A stretch of DNA of 64,000 bases, taken from assembly GCF_030052815.1 (NCBI RefSeq), contig NC_079507.1, forward strand, positions 64,249,144-64,313,143. Direction: 5' to 3'. The notes beneath the pieces are model-generated. The model worked only from the letters and a program-made list of their open reading frames with translations, was not told the DNA's origin and ran no database searches. Source of the stretch: Hevea brasiliensis. Taxonomy: Eukaryota > Streptophyta > Magnoliopsida > Malpighiales > Euphorbiaceae. The position numbers and the translations under genes were made by a program. Below are positions 13,874 through 26,578 of the stretch, in pieces (position 1 is the first letter of the stretch; every line of letters begins with the position of its first letter).

Positions 13874-14362
13874 TTGTGGTGCAAACAGAAGAGGAGTAAT
13901 CTGACATTTTACCTTTTGTCATCTTCTCTATTCGTTGATTCAATGCCAGTACCAGCCAGCCAACGACCAAGAACAGGAGAGATGTACGTTTGTCATCTTA
14001 GTATTCATTACATAGGCGATTACCCTTCTCTGTCTGTTGCATTTAGTGACCTGCGTATGTGCTGTGTATTCTTCCAAGGTTTCTGCTATTTGCCCAACTG
14101 GGAACACCAACTAAAGCAAAGCAAAGTAAGCTTCAATTTTTGTTTTTGTTCGATGTCTAAGAAAATGAAGCAAAATAAAACATGGGTTTTGCTCTTGCCT
14201 CTAGTTTTTTTCAGAGGATGCGAAATTTGAAAAGTCAACGTATTACTTAGGAAAAAAAAGGGACTTTTCTTAAAAAAAAAAAAATTAATTCATTGACCGA
14301 TATTTGATTACTTCTCATTTCCTGTGTTCCCATTCCATTCCATTCAAATGATTAATAAAGTT

Positions 14363-14407
<45 letters not shown>

Positions 14408-15704
14408 TTTGTGTTGCTGTGTGTAATCTGAAATTTCAATTGCTGTTGAAGAATTAAGAAGGTGATGCGGGCTTTATTATATGGTTTAGATTATAATTTC
14501 TTGTTTCATGTGCAAATTTAACTAGAGATTTCCTGATCCAATTATGGTAATTCCTTTCGAGGTGCTTGTTATCAGTTTCAATTCTATCATAATTAAGCTT
14601 TTTGGATTTTGAAGGGTCTGTTGTAAGTCTGACGACTTCTCTGAGCTGCATTTGTGGACGAGTTCTCTTATTCTTTGAATTACTTCCTTTTTTCATCTTC
14701 TTTAGAATTTTATACAATATTTGTGTACCCATAATTTATATGTGCCTCTGCTTCAGCTCAATCGAAAATTACTACCTTCACTCCATTACAGTTTTTAATT
14801 TTATGTGATCTCTACAAATGGAATTAGACATCTATGTTCTGAACAAGGTTATTTCATTTTCTCTTTCTTTTATGCCATGTGTTCTGCTTCCTACCCTCTG
14901 TCTTTTTCTTTTTTTTTTTTTCTATTTTTTTTCCAGGTTGTTACAATATTATACTACTATATGTGTGTCCGCTAGCTCATGATTGAGGAAGGGGAGTTAG
15001 ATTTTGGATGTTGACTACAGGGTATTTTAGGATTTTATCCCTGATCTTTGTCCTTCTATATATGTTATAGAAATTTTGCATTGAACTTTTAAATGAAGTT
15101 GTCAAATGATTATTATTATCATAAGCTCAATGGGTAGTTTAGGACTTGGAATTTTTGCAAGCTTGGCTACTCAGGCTCAGTACAGTTAGTCATGGTGGTT
15201 TATTATTATTATTATTTTCCTTTCAATATACATTTCCTGTGAATAAGTTCTTGAAATTGATTAAAAGCTGAAATTATATTTATGCTTAAACACAAGCTTA
15301 TTACAAAATATGATGGACTTTTATATCTTTTATCCTTTCTATGGGGCTGTTTATTTTGTGTCAAAAGACTTGCGTACCTATCTATCTTCATCGTTGCATA
15401 AATACGAATGTATATGTATGATGTATCAATGTAGATTAGTAGATAGCATAAAATATCAGTTAATGGGAGGAAGGGGAGGGTGTGGGGTTTAACCATTGCT
15501 GCCATAACTATTATATTTAGTTGACAAATTGCTTTTTACATTTTCCCTTTCCAAGTTACTGGTAACGGTTAACAAGTTGTGGTAAAGCAAGAATAACTCA
15601 TTTTGATGGGGTATTGGGTTGCAGGGTCACATGTCTAATGTTTTGCTTTTGCAGGACAATATACAAGTTTCATTGGAGATATTGGTTTGCATAGCAACCT
15701 GGTG
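13874..15704 (+). other. Upstream/5' leader region of the kinase gene
   Basis: No protein frame here is convincing. A pyrimidine-rich AG acceptor (TTTTGCAG ending at 15655) precedes the start exon of the kinase. An untranslated first exon somewhere around 13900-14450, spliced over about 1.2 kb, is therefore plausible but not proven. Contains the (CT)n tract at 14363-14405. Confidence 0.4.
14363..14405. repeat. (CT)n microsatellite
   Basis: An uninterrupted CT dinucleotide run of about 20 units. CT runs are common in plant 5' leaders, which fits its position upstream of the kinase gene. Confidence 0.95.
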
Positions 15705-18700
15705 ATGACTTGTTTATATTCATGTTTCAAAAAGAAGGGAGCTTCCCCACCTAGACATACGACAGAAGTTGATGATGGTATGCCGCTTTATAGAGTAGTC
15801 CATGCTTAAATTGTTGGTGTGTCTGTGTGAAAATTGTACCCTGTGATGTGGTCTATTGTCGAGTAGCATTGTGGACCTTGGGTTAAGTCCATTAGCAAAG
15901 AAGGTTCAAACACCTTAAGTACTAATGGCTGCTTAAGTGCTAACGGACTTAACCATAGGGTACTGGTTTGTCAAAATTCAAACCACATTACTACTTGAAA
16001 ATAGCCCAACCACATGTATTTTTTTGTATTTTCCCTGTACTAAATGCATTAATTTTTGTTAGGGCCCATTTATGGCAATGTAGGTGACTGAGTTGAAATG
16101 GCAGTAGCTACATAATCTTCTATGATTCTATAGTCTTTGTCCTCTTCTTCTCTATTTCTTCTTCCTTTTGTATGGTTTTGTGTATACAGAAAATTCTAAT
16201 GACTTTAAATGGTACAGTGGTTTCAAGCATTCAGAACACAACCTTGTACACTTATAGAGAATTGCGAATTGCAACTGAAAATTTTACTCCAGCCAATAAA
16301 ATTGGAGAGGGAGGTTTTGGTTGTGTATACAAGGTGATTGCTTGTGTTGAGACTATTGAAATCTTTCAAAGAACTTATGATTGCTTGAATAGGTCCCTTG
16401 ATTTCAATGCCAATGCTCAACTCTTGTAAGATGTTCTTGTAAATGGACAGGGAAGTCTCAAAGATGGGACTGTGGCTGCCATAAAGGTACTATCAGCTGA
16501 CTCAAGGCAAGGACTGCGGGAATTCTTGACAGAAATAAAGTTAATTGCAGATATAGAGCATGATAACCTGGTTAAGTTGTATGGTTGTTGTGCTGAAGAA
16601 AATCATAGAATTTTGGTCTATGGCTACCTTGAGAATAACAGCCTTGCGCAAACACTTCTAGGTAAATTCAACATTCATTTTTTATTTGAGTTTATTAACG
16701 TTTAAATAGTACTTTTTTCCCCTTTAAGGTGGAAGCCATAGCAGCATCCAGTTCAGTTGGCCAACAAGGCGTAAAATATGCATTGGTGTAGCTCAGGGGC
16801 TTGCATTTCTTCATGAAGAAGTCCAGCCACATATTGTTCATAGAGACATTAAAGCAAGCAATATACTCCTTGATAGAGACCTCATGCCCAAAATTTCAGA
16901 TTTTGGTCTTGCTAAGCTTTTCCCAGCCCATATGACCCATATAAGTACACGTGTTGCTGGAACTGCGTAAGTCTGTATACTCTATCACACCCTGTTAATG
17001 TGCATGACTTTAACCATTTCCTGGACTATTTCTCAGATATTTCCATGTTGTATGTATCTCAGGTGAGATCATATAACACTGATACTTTACTGTGTAAGGA
17101 TCGTGCATTGGCTGATATTTCACTTAATTTTAGTGATTTATTAGACTTAAAAATTAGTTTGGAGCCTGTCATAACTTGTCATCAGGTTCATTAAACTGTG
17201 ATAATGTGACCACTTGTTAACATAGTATGATGTATGATTGGGATAGAATAAGCAGGAATACTTCTTCAATTATATCAAACTTTCTTTTTCTTTCATTGAA
17301 GTATGTGCTGCCATTGTTTTGATTTATTTAGAGGTTATTTGGCACCTGAATATGCTATTCGAGGCCAGTTGACAAGGAAAGCAGATATATACAGTTTTGG
17401 GGTTCTACTCCTGGAGATTGTTTGTGGGAGGGCCAACACGAACAGGCGGTTACCCCCAGAAGAGCAATATCTTCTTGAAAGGGTATGGACTTCTTGAGCT
17501 CACTACATTGTTATTTAATAGTGGTCCTTGGAATTGAAATAAAAATCATGTTTTGTGGTACAAGAGGCAATAAAGACAATTATTTTCCATGGTCATGCAA
17601 AAGATAAAGGAGATTCTCCTTGATGACTGTTTAGCCCAATTGGTAGATTTGTGAGTGAAGACTGTGTCAATTATTTTAAATTTGGGGATTGATTTCCAAT
17701 ATCTAGTTGTTTATGTTGCAGATAAGAAAATTATGTTGAAACTAAAATAATAAATCCTAGCAAATATAAACTATAAAACCTAGAAATGAGGTGGAAGGCT
17801 TAAATTGAAAGGATAGAAATGTCAATTGAGGAAATGGTGTTTAATTTGCGGAGCCTTCAACATTCTTGTCACTGAACAACAGTTTATTCTTTTTCTTGCT
17901 TACCTAATTTTTCTCTTTGTTTTCTATCTTGTATCAAAGCGTAGATTGGTAGGCTTATCTCAAATTGGAGAATTTGGACTCTGGAAAGTTCTTGACTATT
18001 TATGTAAATCTCGTTTCTACTCATATTACTTGTGTTTCAATTATTCTTTAGCAAATCAAGTTTTTAAAGGTGGTTCCATCAAAAGTGGGGCTTTTATTTT
18101 GCCTCTGGACGTATATGTTATGTGCTATAATTAGAGCGATTCCCATTCTTATAAATTTCTTTATTGCACTATCCTTTGGTCTACTAGAAATTGCTTATTT
18201 GGTGATTTTGAGGAAAAATGAGCATGTCTGGAAACATCAGGGGGAATAAATATATAAAGCTAGTGGTAGGAGGAATGTTGCTTGGGTGGTTTGGAGTAGT
18301 TGGTTGGAGAGAAATGCTCAAATGATTAAGAATTAGAGTTTGCTTTTGGTAATTGTTGTGTGATAGTATACTTTTTCTGGCCTTGTTACTGGTTTATGCT
18401 TTTTCTGGCCTTGTTACTGATTTATGCTTCAGGGACTTCTATAAGTGTATTTTTGCTGATATTAAATGTGAATCGAGGGAATCAGTTTTCCTGATGGCCT
18501 TGAACTTAGAGGTTGATTCGGCAATATGACTTCTGGTAGCATTCAAGAAAAAGGCTTTGGTGCTTGTATACTACAAACCAAACACCATAAAAAAGTCAGA
18601 GTTTCAACAGCTGAATTTGCTAATGGGTCAAATGTACTTGGATCGCCTTAGTGCAATATTGTGATATAACCTGTAGGGATTGGATACTCTTTTTTTTTAA

Positions 18701-19209
18701 TCCAATAGCTTAATAAATTAAATTGTCTCACTTTCTTCAATCAAATGTCTGCTCTAATCCTGTTCTGTTTGGTTCGGTTGAAGTGTAGAAATCTAATCAT
18801 TAAATGCAAACTGCAGGTATGGCAAATGCATGTGAAAGGAGAACTGGTGAGTCTGGTAGACACATCATTGAATGAGGATTATGATGCAGAAGAAGCTTGC
18901 AGATATCTGAAGATTGGTCTTCTTTGCACACAAAACATGCCAAAACTCAGGCCAACTATGTCTACTGTGGTAAAGATGCTAAGGGGTGAGATCGATGTGA
19001 ATGATGATAAGATATCAACTCCTGGATTGCTTTCTGAGTTCATGGGTGTCAGAAGTGACAAAGACCACAAAGATAAAGCTAAAGTAAAGAACTCATCTTA
19101 CACAGACTCTGCTGGTTCAAGTAAGCTGGAAATTTCATCTTCATCATCAGCAATGGCCACCTCACATGCTACTATGACCTTCAATTCCATATATGATCGA
19201 AGCAATTGA
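15705..19209 (+). CDS. Receptor-like cytoplasmic protein kinase, CRPK1 (At1g16670)-like
   Basis: Serine/threonine kinase of 393 residues without signal peptide or membrane segment. Exons: 15705-15777, 16218-16333, 16451-16661, 16729-16966, 17332-17482, 18817-19209; all phases join. The N-terminus [12 protein letters not shown] carries cysteines next to lysines, a possible lipid anchor. Kinase landmarks in order: glycine loop [16 protein letters not shown] with the ATP lysine, HRDIKASN catalytic loop, DFGLAK, then APEYA and the subdomain IX aspartate in KADIYSFGV. The C-terminal tail is Ser-rich. The acceptor at 16217 is chosen because the earlier one at 16190 would run into a stop. Relatives include Arabidopsis CRPK1, a cold-signalling kinase at the plasma membrane; the role here is inference. 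Confidence 0.88.
15850..16015. mobile_element. Hairpin-forming MITE-like element in kinase intron 1
   Basis: Left arm GGTTAAGTCCATTAGCA and right arm TGCTAACGGACTTAACC are inverted. Outer parts GTAGCATTGTGG and CCACATTACTAC also pair. The whole block therefore folds back on itself within the first coding intron. Target duplications could not be decided. Confidence 0.5.
18371..18428. repeat. Short tandem duplication in kinase intron 5
   Basis: The segment CTTTTTCTGGCCTTGTTACT is repeated directly in tandem with one changed base in the following GGTTTATG/GATTTATG. It is a local duplication of about 28 bp per unit. Confidence 0.85.
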
Positions 19210-19589
19210 CTTGTGGCATTTTGAAGTTTCTTTTTTCCCCCATTTTTCCTTTCTTTTCTTTTCTTTTTTTTTTTTTTGAGAAAATAGCATTGGATTTGAA
19301 GTTTCTTTTTTCCCCTATTTTTCTATTTTTAGTTTTTGTTTTTATAGAAAATAGCATGGTATATTATGCTTTAAAGCAGGAATTTCCCTAGAAAGTACTA
19401 ACATGTACTTCACTGTTTTGTTTTCCCTTTTCTTTTTTCTTGTCGGTTTATTATTAAGGTTTTCCTTGTAAATTTTTTTTTGTATAACAAAAAAATAAAG
19501 TGGACCCTTTTTTTTTAGTTTATTATTTATTTATCTATTTTTATGAGTTAAAACTACACAATTCACCCTTGTATACATTTAGATCCCAA

Positions 19590-19630
<41 letters not shown>

Positions 19631-19799
19631 GTATATTCTCCTGTAGCAAATTCTATGCACGTGTTCGTCCCTTGCAACTATTCCTTAGTTATTTATCACG
19701 GCCATTCAAGTGGATACCAACAAGCTAACAAGGCATGCTATTTGTTCAAATGAAGAACCTTGAAAAGTGAAAATAAGCCCCCATAGTGAAGTTTTCACT
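19210..19799. other. Kinase 3' UTR and spacer with (AAT)n
   Basis: T-rich 3' flank containing two copies of GATTTGAAGTTTC-like sequence near 19225 and 19290, and an (AAT)n microsatellite at 19595-19630. No gene seen. Confidence 0.6.
19595..19630. repeat. (AAT)n microsatellite
   Basis: An uninterrupted AAT trinucleotide run of about 12 units. Confidence 0.95.
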
Positions 19800-20560
19800 T
19801 GTGGACCAGTATATCCTATGAAAGAATTTTACTAAAAAGCAGGAAATCCATCAATATCACCCTTTTAAACCGATTGGACGACTTGCCAACGAGTGAGGTA
19901 GAAAAAAGAACATTGATGCACGTTATGCTGTGGAAGCATAAAACCAAATTTGAGCTTGTGAAGCAACCTATCCTGATTCATGGTGAAACTTCAAGAATAT
20001 GGTTTCTATGTACCATTTTAGTCACTAATAATTGAACTATCCTTGGGTGCAAACAGCAGATAATTTCTGAAAATTTTGGTGCAAGATCTTTGTCCCAGCA
20101 TCGAAACCTCCTTGAGATGCATGGAATTTTGTAAACTCGAGCTTTCCATAACACCAACAGCAAATTCAAGGACCTGAAATAAAATAAAAACTCGAGCTTG
20201 CCATAATAAGTAGTGAAAACAAGCCTTTCTTCAAGGACATGCAATGAACCATTATCTATTGGATAGCAGCACAAACAGCTCAAGGACCTGAAAACCAGGT
20301 TGGTGGATGGTTAAACAATAGGTTTGACTTGATCAACCACCACTAAACTCGAGACTTTAAGCCTTTCACCACCTGAAAGGCTCCAATTTGATCTCTTACC
20401 AATCCTTGATTATGCAACAAGATCCAGTCCAAGCTCCTTCATTAGCTTTCTTACAGTATAAGCAGCTTCTTTTATCCCTCCTAGCATCAGTTGGAATGAA
20501 GCCCGAATTGCACGGTAAGAGCAGTTGTATGGTAAGCATTCAAATATTGAGAACAATGTT
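19800..20560 (-). pseudogene. Decayed tandem copy of the ABCG transporter gene
   Basis: The plus strand here parallels that of the intact ABCG gene at about 22540-23400 in the same order. Matching pairs include ATCTTTGTCCCAGCATCGAAACC with ATCTTTGTCCTAGTATCAGAACC, GGTTGGTGGATGGTTAAA with GGTTGGTGAATGGTTAAA, and TTTCACCACCTGAAAGGCTCC with TTTCACCACCTGAAATGCCCC. Small indels occur throughout. The stretch coding for Walker B and the D-loop (about 100 bp) is missing, and only the middle of the gene is represented. Same orientation and 1.4 kb away, so an old tandem duplicate. Confidence 0.85.
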
Positions 20561-21967
20561 CAATAAGCGAGGAAGAGAATTGAAATGAAGGAGATGGAGA
20601 AGATTTCCATTTCATATTAGTTAAACAACAAACTTAAATTTTGCTAAAAGTTATACCAAACAAGGAAAGTTGACCTTAACTTGTTCTTCTCCTAATTCCA
20701 ATAGCCAATATAGAGATGTATTTGCCAGTGATTTTGATCATTGGCAAAATCCTGTTACAAAACGTTGGATACCAGAAAAATCAGATTCTATGTTCACATT
20801 GCAAAAGATGCCAGGATGATTATTTTCCATGTAATCTACCAGAAAATTGCATTGCTTGCCACCATTTGTCTGTAACAGGAAGATGGGAAATAAGACAAAA
20901 TTAATTGAAGCAATAAACTTTAGTATAGCCCACAAGACCAGCAATTAAAAAAGCATTAGCAAACCATAGGAGCTCTGGAGGAAATTTGATCAGATAAATT
21001 TCCAAATTTCAATTGTCATTTTCTAAGATCACCTAGGACTACGGTGAATCATTAATAGAATCAGCATAGCACATCAAACAATGACAAAGATGATAGGGTA
21101 AAATTTTTGAAAACTTTTTTTTTTTTTTGTCTTTTTTTCACTTAGAAATATATGAATAACATATATAGTAAATTTTAATCTAGTAAGATGTAACAGTATC
21201 TATCTATCTGTGTGTGTGCGTGTGTGTGTGTAAGCCATTTATTAACGCATAATACTTGCATGTTTTGGTCATCTATGAATTTGCGCAAGAATGACTGCAT
21301 CAGCTAAATGCCATGAAAGTATCAAAGAAAAAGAAAATCAAATATATGTTTTGATCCATAATATTGAAGACAAAAGCACACTTTTGCATGTCGGAGAGAA
21401 GATATGATACCTCGAAAAAAAAAAAAAACCCCAGATTTCAACATTGAAGCAGCTCCATTGCTAAGATGAAGAAGATCATTGCAAAAAAAAGTCACAATTA
21501 AATAAAGAATTTCAATATAAGTTTTTTTTATTTTTTTAAGTTATGCTTTCATTCCGAAGATTTATTTGGTTAAAGAAATGTGCTACACAATCTGATTTCA
21601 TCAAATTAGGTTCAAATTGAAGAGAAATTTGTCCTCATTTGGGTAGTTCTCCTGTTATCTTAGAGTGACCATCCAAGATGCTACAGGGTTTTCTGGGCAG
21701 ATGGAATCACAAACTCTTTCACTTGCATTAAAGCAAGTTAGTTATTTTTCAAAATTCTTAGCACCACCATTTTATCATGATAATCAAAAAATGGGTTAGC
21801 CCTTCCTTTTCTGTCAAAGCAAAAACATGGCAAGATTTTATTTATTATCATAAACAAATAGACAAATTGTGTATGAAGATCATACATTGCCTTGATGTTT
21901 CCTATTTCTAAGTGAGTAAAATAAAAATAATTAAAAAGAACATCAACAAATGCCTATATCAAGAATT
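20561..21967. other. Spacer between ABCG pseudogene and gene
   Basis: AT-rich DNA with a (TG)n-like run at 21210-21231 and homopolymer A/T runs. It contains the downstream region of the ABCG gene. No other feature recognised. Confidence 0.5.
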
Positions 21968-23791
21968 TTATCTGCTTAATCTATAATATCTATACCATAA
22001 AATTAAATAACATATCACCCTATACCCAATGATAAAACTCAACATGACACCTATATTGCTCCATTTTTGAGACTCTCTCAGACCTTGCTGCCTTAAGAAC
22101 CCACTTCCATCCAAATTGCAGCTTCCTTTATCAATTTCTATGCACCTTCTGCTACCTTTCTCTCCTCCATACTCATTTATCAAGAAACATTCAAATGGGT
22201 ACTTGAACAAACTCAAATAGTGCATGAAAATCCAGTAACTGGGAATGTTATTCTTTGATATGAAGTACCCAGAGAAGAGAAAGAAAGATCCCATTAGCCC
22301 TGCAATCACTGATGTTCCCATGATGAAGTTTGGTACTAGTGCACTGAAACATGCTACAAAAGAATTTGACATCAAAAGCACCATCCATGCCACTAGACAG
22401 AAGTAAAGAAACCCCTCAACATCCCTACTCAAACCAACTAGCCAATACACTGGTGTAGAGTAAAGAAGCACAACCAATAGAAGAAAAGGAATAAAGATAA
22501 GAGTGTTTGATAGAACATAAGAAGAAATCCTATAAGCTCCTCTTGAAGTCTCTCTCATTAGTATTCTTCTCTCCTGCAGGAAAATTGGTAATCCTTCTGT
22601 TGTGGAAGACAGCAAGAAGGTGAGACTGAAGGCGAAAAACCCAGTTCGAGTTTGCAAAGCTACCTGTCCGGTTTCATTGCCAGCATTCAAAAATATGGTT
22701 CCAAGTATTAATCCAGCCACTAATGCTTGTATTGTTCTTGTAACAAATAGTTGCTTGGTTCTGAAAATGTTGCTGCAGAATCTTTGTCCTAGTATCAGAA
22801 CCTCCTCAAGTACTGAATTGGGATAGCGGCAGCTGGGAAGCTTTTCTTGCGGAATTCCCATTATACAGGTTTCCTCATGATTGCTCTGGAGAGAGATGGG
22901 GACCGAATTTTGGTCTTCCAAGCTTTCTATAACATCAATGGCAAATTCTAGCACATTGACATGGCGAGGAATGTGATGACCAGCAAATTTAAGCCTCTCT
23001 TCGAGGAAATGCAATGAACCATTATGCATGATGAATCCATTTGAAAGCAAAATAATCCGATCAAACAGCTCGAGGATTCGAAATCCAGGTTGGTGAATGG
23101 TTAAAATGATGGTCTTACCTTGATTAACAGCCATTGACTTGAGCAGAATCACTACATGAAGAGCTGATGCTGAATCCAAACCTGAAGTTGGTTCATCGAT
23201 TAAAACAACAGCTGGGTCATGAACTAAATCAACTCCAATGGAAACTCTGCGTCTTTCACCACCTGAAATGCCCCAGTTTGATCCCTCGCCAATCCTTGAA
23301 GCAGCAACATGTTCCAGTCCAAGCTCCTTCATCAGCTTTTTCACTCTATTAGCAGCCTCTTTTTGTCCTCCTGGTAGTCTTAGAAGTGCACTATACATGA
23401 GTGTTTCTTGGACTGTCAGTAGTGGAAATAGAGCATCATCTTGACTGACATACCCGGATAGTCTTCTAAAATGCTTGCCATCCATAGGCCAGTTATTTAC
23501 CAGAACTTGATGAGACCCTTCACGAGGACAAACCTTTCCTGCTAGAATCTCTAGCAATGTGGTTTTCCCTGCTCCACTAGGACCAGCAATTGCAGTAATC
23601 TCTCCAGGCCTAGCTTCACAGTTTACATCCTTCAGAATGAACTTATTAGGAACCCTGTGTTGAGTCCTACCAAAACAAACCCAGTTGAGCTCATCAAATT
23701 TGCTGCTTAACTTATAGGATAAATTTCTGGTTTCTAGTCTATATGAGCTTTTCCAGCCTCCGGAAACCGATGCCTTCACCGGCATTTTCAT
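21968..23791 (-). CDS. ABCG (WBC) half-transporter, ABCG10/ABCG5-like
   Basis: ABC half-transporter of 607 residues in a single exon, with nucleotide-binding domain first and membrane domain second as in the WBC/ABCG subfamily. Visible motifs: Walker [10 protein letters not shown] (residues 70-78), Q-loop VSQDD (115-119), signature [10 protein letters not shown] (175-184), Walker B VVLIDEP (195-201), D-loop SGLDSAS and the H-loop histidine in ILTIHQPG (about 233). The C-terminal part has about six hydrophobic segments ([43 protein letters not shown] and others). It must dimerise to work. Members move lipids, terpenoids or hormones across the plasma membrane; the substrate cannot be told from sequence. 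Start: first ATG of the frame, with a second in-frame ATG two codons later. A decayed duplicate lies downstream. Confidence 0.92.
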   Translation of the reverse strand: MKMPVKASVSGGWKSSYRLETRNLSYKLSSKFDELNWVCFGRTQHRVPNKFILKDVNCEARPGEITAIAGPSGAGKTTLLEILAGKVCPREGSHQVLVNNWPMDGKHFRRLSGYVSQDDALFPLLTVQETLMYSALLRLPGGQKEAANRVKKLMKELGLEHVAASRIGEGSNWGISGGERRRVSIGVDLVHDPAVVLIDEPTSGLDSASALHVVILLKSMAVNQGKTIILTIHQPGFRILELFDRIILLSNGFIMHNGSLHFLEERLKFAGHHIPRHVNVLEFAIDVIESLEDQNSVPISLQSNHEETCIMGIPQEKLPSCRYPNSVLEEVLILGQRFCSNIFRTKQLFVTRTIQALVAGLILGTIFLNAGNETGQVALQTRTGFFAFSLTFLLSSTTEGLPIFLQERRILMRETSRGAYRISSYVLSNTLIFIPFLLLVVLLYSTPVYWLVGLSRDVEGFLYFCLVAWMVLLMSNSFVACFSALVPNFIMGTSVIAGLMGSFFLFSGYFISKNNIPSYWIFMHYLSLFKYPFECFLINEYGGEKGSRRCIEIDKGSCNLDGSGFLRQQGLRESQKWSNIGVMLSFIIGYRVICYLILWYRYYRLSR

Positions 23792-23829
23792 TGAGAGAAT
23801 GGAAGTCTAGAGAATGGTAGAGAAAGTGG

Positions 23830-26557
23830 ATGAAGATTAATATGCCGTATGAGATACGTGAAGAAGAGGAAGAGATGAGCTAATTCACCAATCTAAATGT
23901 TACCATACAAAGCAAGTTAATCTAAAAGAACCAATAGTTCAAAGGCATGAATTCAACGTGGGCTAGCAGCTTGACTTGGTTATGCTTCAATTTTTATTGG
24001 GGAAGTGGGATTTCTGGTAGGGTTTGGAAAGTTTAGAGTTTTGCAAGAAAGAGCAAGAAATAAGGAAAATGAGTTGGTTCTGTGAAGTATTTCTGGTAAG
24101 CTGAATATTGACTACGTAGAGTTGGTGTTGGTGGCGTACCATCCTCCCCTACCTTAATTTGCCAACTCAACTCATCTGTTGGAGACCGAGAAGGATAATG
24201 CGATTAGGGATGAAAATCGATAGGATAAATGTATTTAATTTTATATTATTTAAATTTATTTAAAATTTAATATTATTTAAATTTATTTAAAATTTAATTA
24301 TAATTTATTCTTTCTTATCGGTGCTCATTTTAAATTTAATTACTATTATCAAAGCTATTTAATTTTATATATGTTTAATTGATAATTTATATTTTATATA
24401 TTTTAAAATTTAATAAACTTATAAAAACATATTTTATTTTAATATTTAATTGATAATTTTTATAAATAAATTTAAATATATTAAATATATAAAACTCAAA
24501 CCTGACTTAAATAATAATTATTAAACTTAAACTCGTTTTAAACTCTATGATAAACTATTTAATTCCATTAAATTTAAATCGAGTCAAATATTTAACTTAT
24601 TATCCTTCCTAAATATATTTATGTTACTTGAGATTAGATTGATTATAATCTACTTCTATTATCGTAACAAAACATACTTAATTTTTTTTTTATCAATCTA
24701 AATTATATGTCACGTTTCTTATTTAATAATAATTTATTTATTAATTTATGAATATATTCTTATTTAATATGTATCGAAAGATGACAACTAGATTTATAAA
24801 TTCAATTACGACGTAATTAATGATGGTAGTGCAACATTATAAGCAAGAGTGAAGCAATATTTATAATTTCTTACTATTGCTTTAAATTTTATGTCCCAGA
24901 GATTAAATTGACTCTTTGAAAAGCATGAGCAAACAATGATGAAGTTACTTCTTCCATTGTTTATGTGTGGGCATTTGTGAGAGGAGCAGTGAAGATAGCG
25001 CAGGCTAAGCGTTTTCCACAAGTGAAATGTAAATGTAAATGGGTGATGAGATTATCCAAAATGAGTCGATTCTTGTTATTGTTGCAGTTCTTGCTGGATA
25101 AACTCGAAGTTAATTTCAGTCGGGGAAGTACTTAAACTGGTGTTCCCGTTGATTATAGTTTTTATTCGTCCAGAAATTATTGTTATTATTATTAAAACGT
25201 AGTAATTTAATTTTCAAAACCATTTCTTCCTTTAGATGTGCCCTTTGAGAGGAGGCACTGCCGCACTGTATTGATAATTTTTCATTGTTTCTTGGTGAGG
25301 ATGGGTGGTGGTTGTGACGGTCAAAGGGAGGTCTCCATTTTTTTTTTTTTTTTATCTTTCTATGTTTTTATTTTAATTTTTTTTATAAACCTTCTTATTA
25401 AAATATTTTAATATTAGAAAAAAAAAAAACGATGTTAGCAAAAATTTAACAGCATTACTAGTTTATCATGCTTTTGCTAACGGTGATAATCACGAAAAAT
25501 TCGTTTGTCACCAAGACAATTACAACCTAAAATGCCATTTTTCTAAATTGAAGGGGCAATTTGGCAATTTCAGATTTGTTTAGTTGGAATAACTTTACTT
25601 GAGATCTTCTAGTTCCCAGAAAGTGAGAATTATTTTTCTAACCTTTCAACTAAAGGAGGTAACTTCCTGAGCCTAATTCAAGGAAGTTGAATATAAAAAT
25701 TATTTCTTCTAAAAATTTTTATTATATTTTTAATAATTTTTTTTATTACATTTTATTTATTATTATGTGAATATGAAATATGTTTCATTGAATTGAATGT
25801 TTAATGGAAATTTAACATTTGAAGTGAGGATATACTTCTACTACTCGAAAATTTAATATATTAATCTAACACATTCACAGAATTAAAAAATAACTTTTTA
25901 AAAATATATTAAAAATTAAATTTTCTAGAAAATAAGTAATTTTAAACCAAAATTTTCATTTTTTTCTATTATAAAACATCTCAAAACTAGGGTGACAATT
26001 GATTAAATTTTTATAAGTATTCGAATCGATCGAATTTTAATAAAATAAATTTAAATAGATTAATTTTGAAACAGGTTCAGATTTAAAAAATATAATAAAT
26101 TTATATCGAATTGAAGTTTTACATGTTAGATATTTATTATCTGAATTATTTATATAAATATTTAATTAAATATAAAATATATTTTTTATAATAATATTTA
26201 TAAATTTTTATATATTTTATTTTATATAAAATAAAATTTAAATATTTTATTAAATTTTTAAAAAGAAATTGTTAATTAAAATAAATTATATATATATATA
26301 TATCATTATTTAAAATATATAAAAATAAATATATTTATATTTTTTTAAATAATAATAATTAAATTTAAAACAGGTCTATTCTTCCGGTTATTTAAAAATA
26401 AATTTTAATGAGATTTAAAAATGGTCCAGATTTTTGAGAATTTTAACAAGGCGCAATTTTTTTTTTTTTTAAATTCTCAAAACCCTATTTTCATTATCTC
26501 TTCGACTGTTCCTGATAAAACCCCGCGAAACGAATTCATTTCTCAGTCTCTCTGCTA
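23830..26557. other. AT-rich spacer
   Basis: Upstream region of the ABCG gene and then over 2 kb of A/T-dominated DNA, with a T run at 25340 and an (AT)n run near 26285. No coding feature convincing. Confidence 0.6.
24205..24612. mobile_element. Possible hAT-type MITE related to 9133-9515
   Basis: It begins TAGGGATGAAAATC, matching the start of the element at 9133, and runs through a similar A/T-only interior to TTATCCTTCCTA. The flanking 8-mers AATGCGAT and AATATATT match poorly, so the right border is uncertain. Confidence 0.4.
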
Positions 26558-26578
26558 GTGGTAGGGTATCATCAGAAA

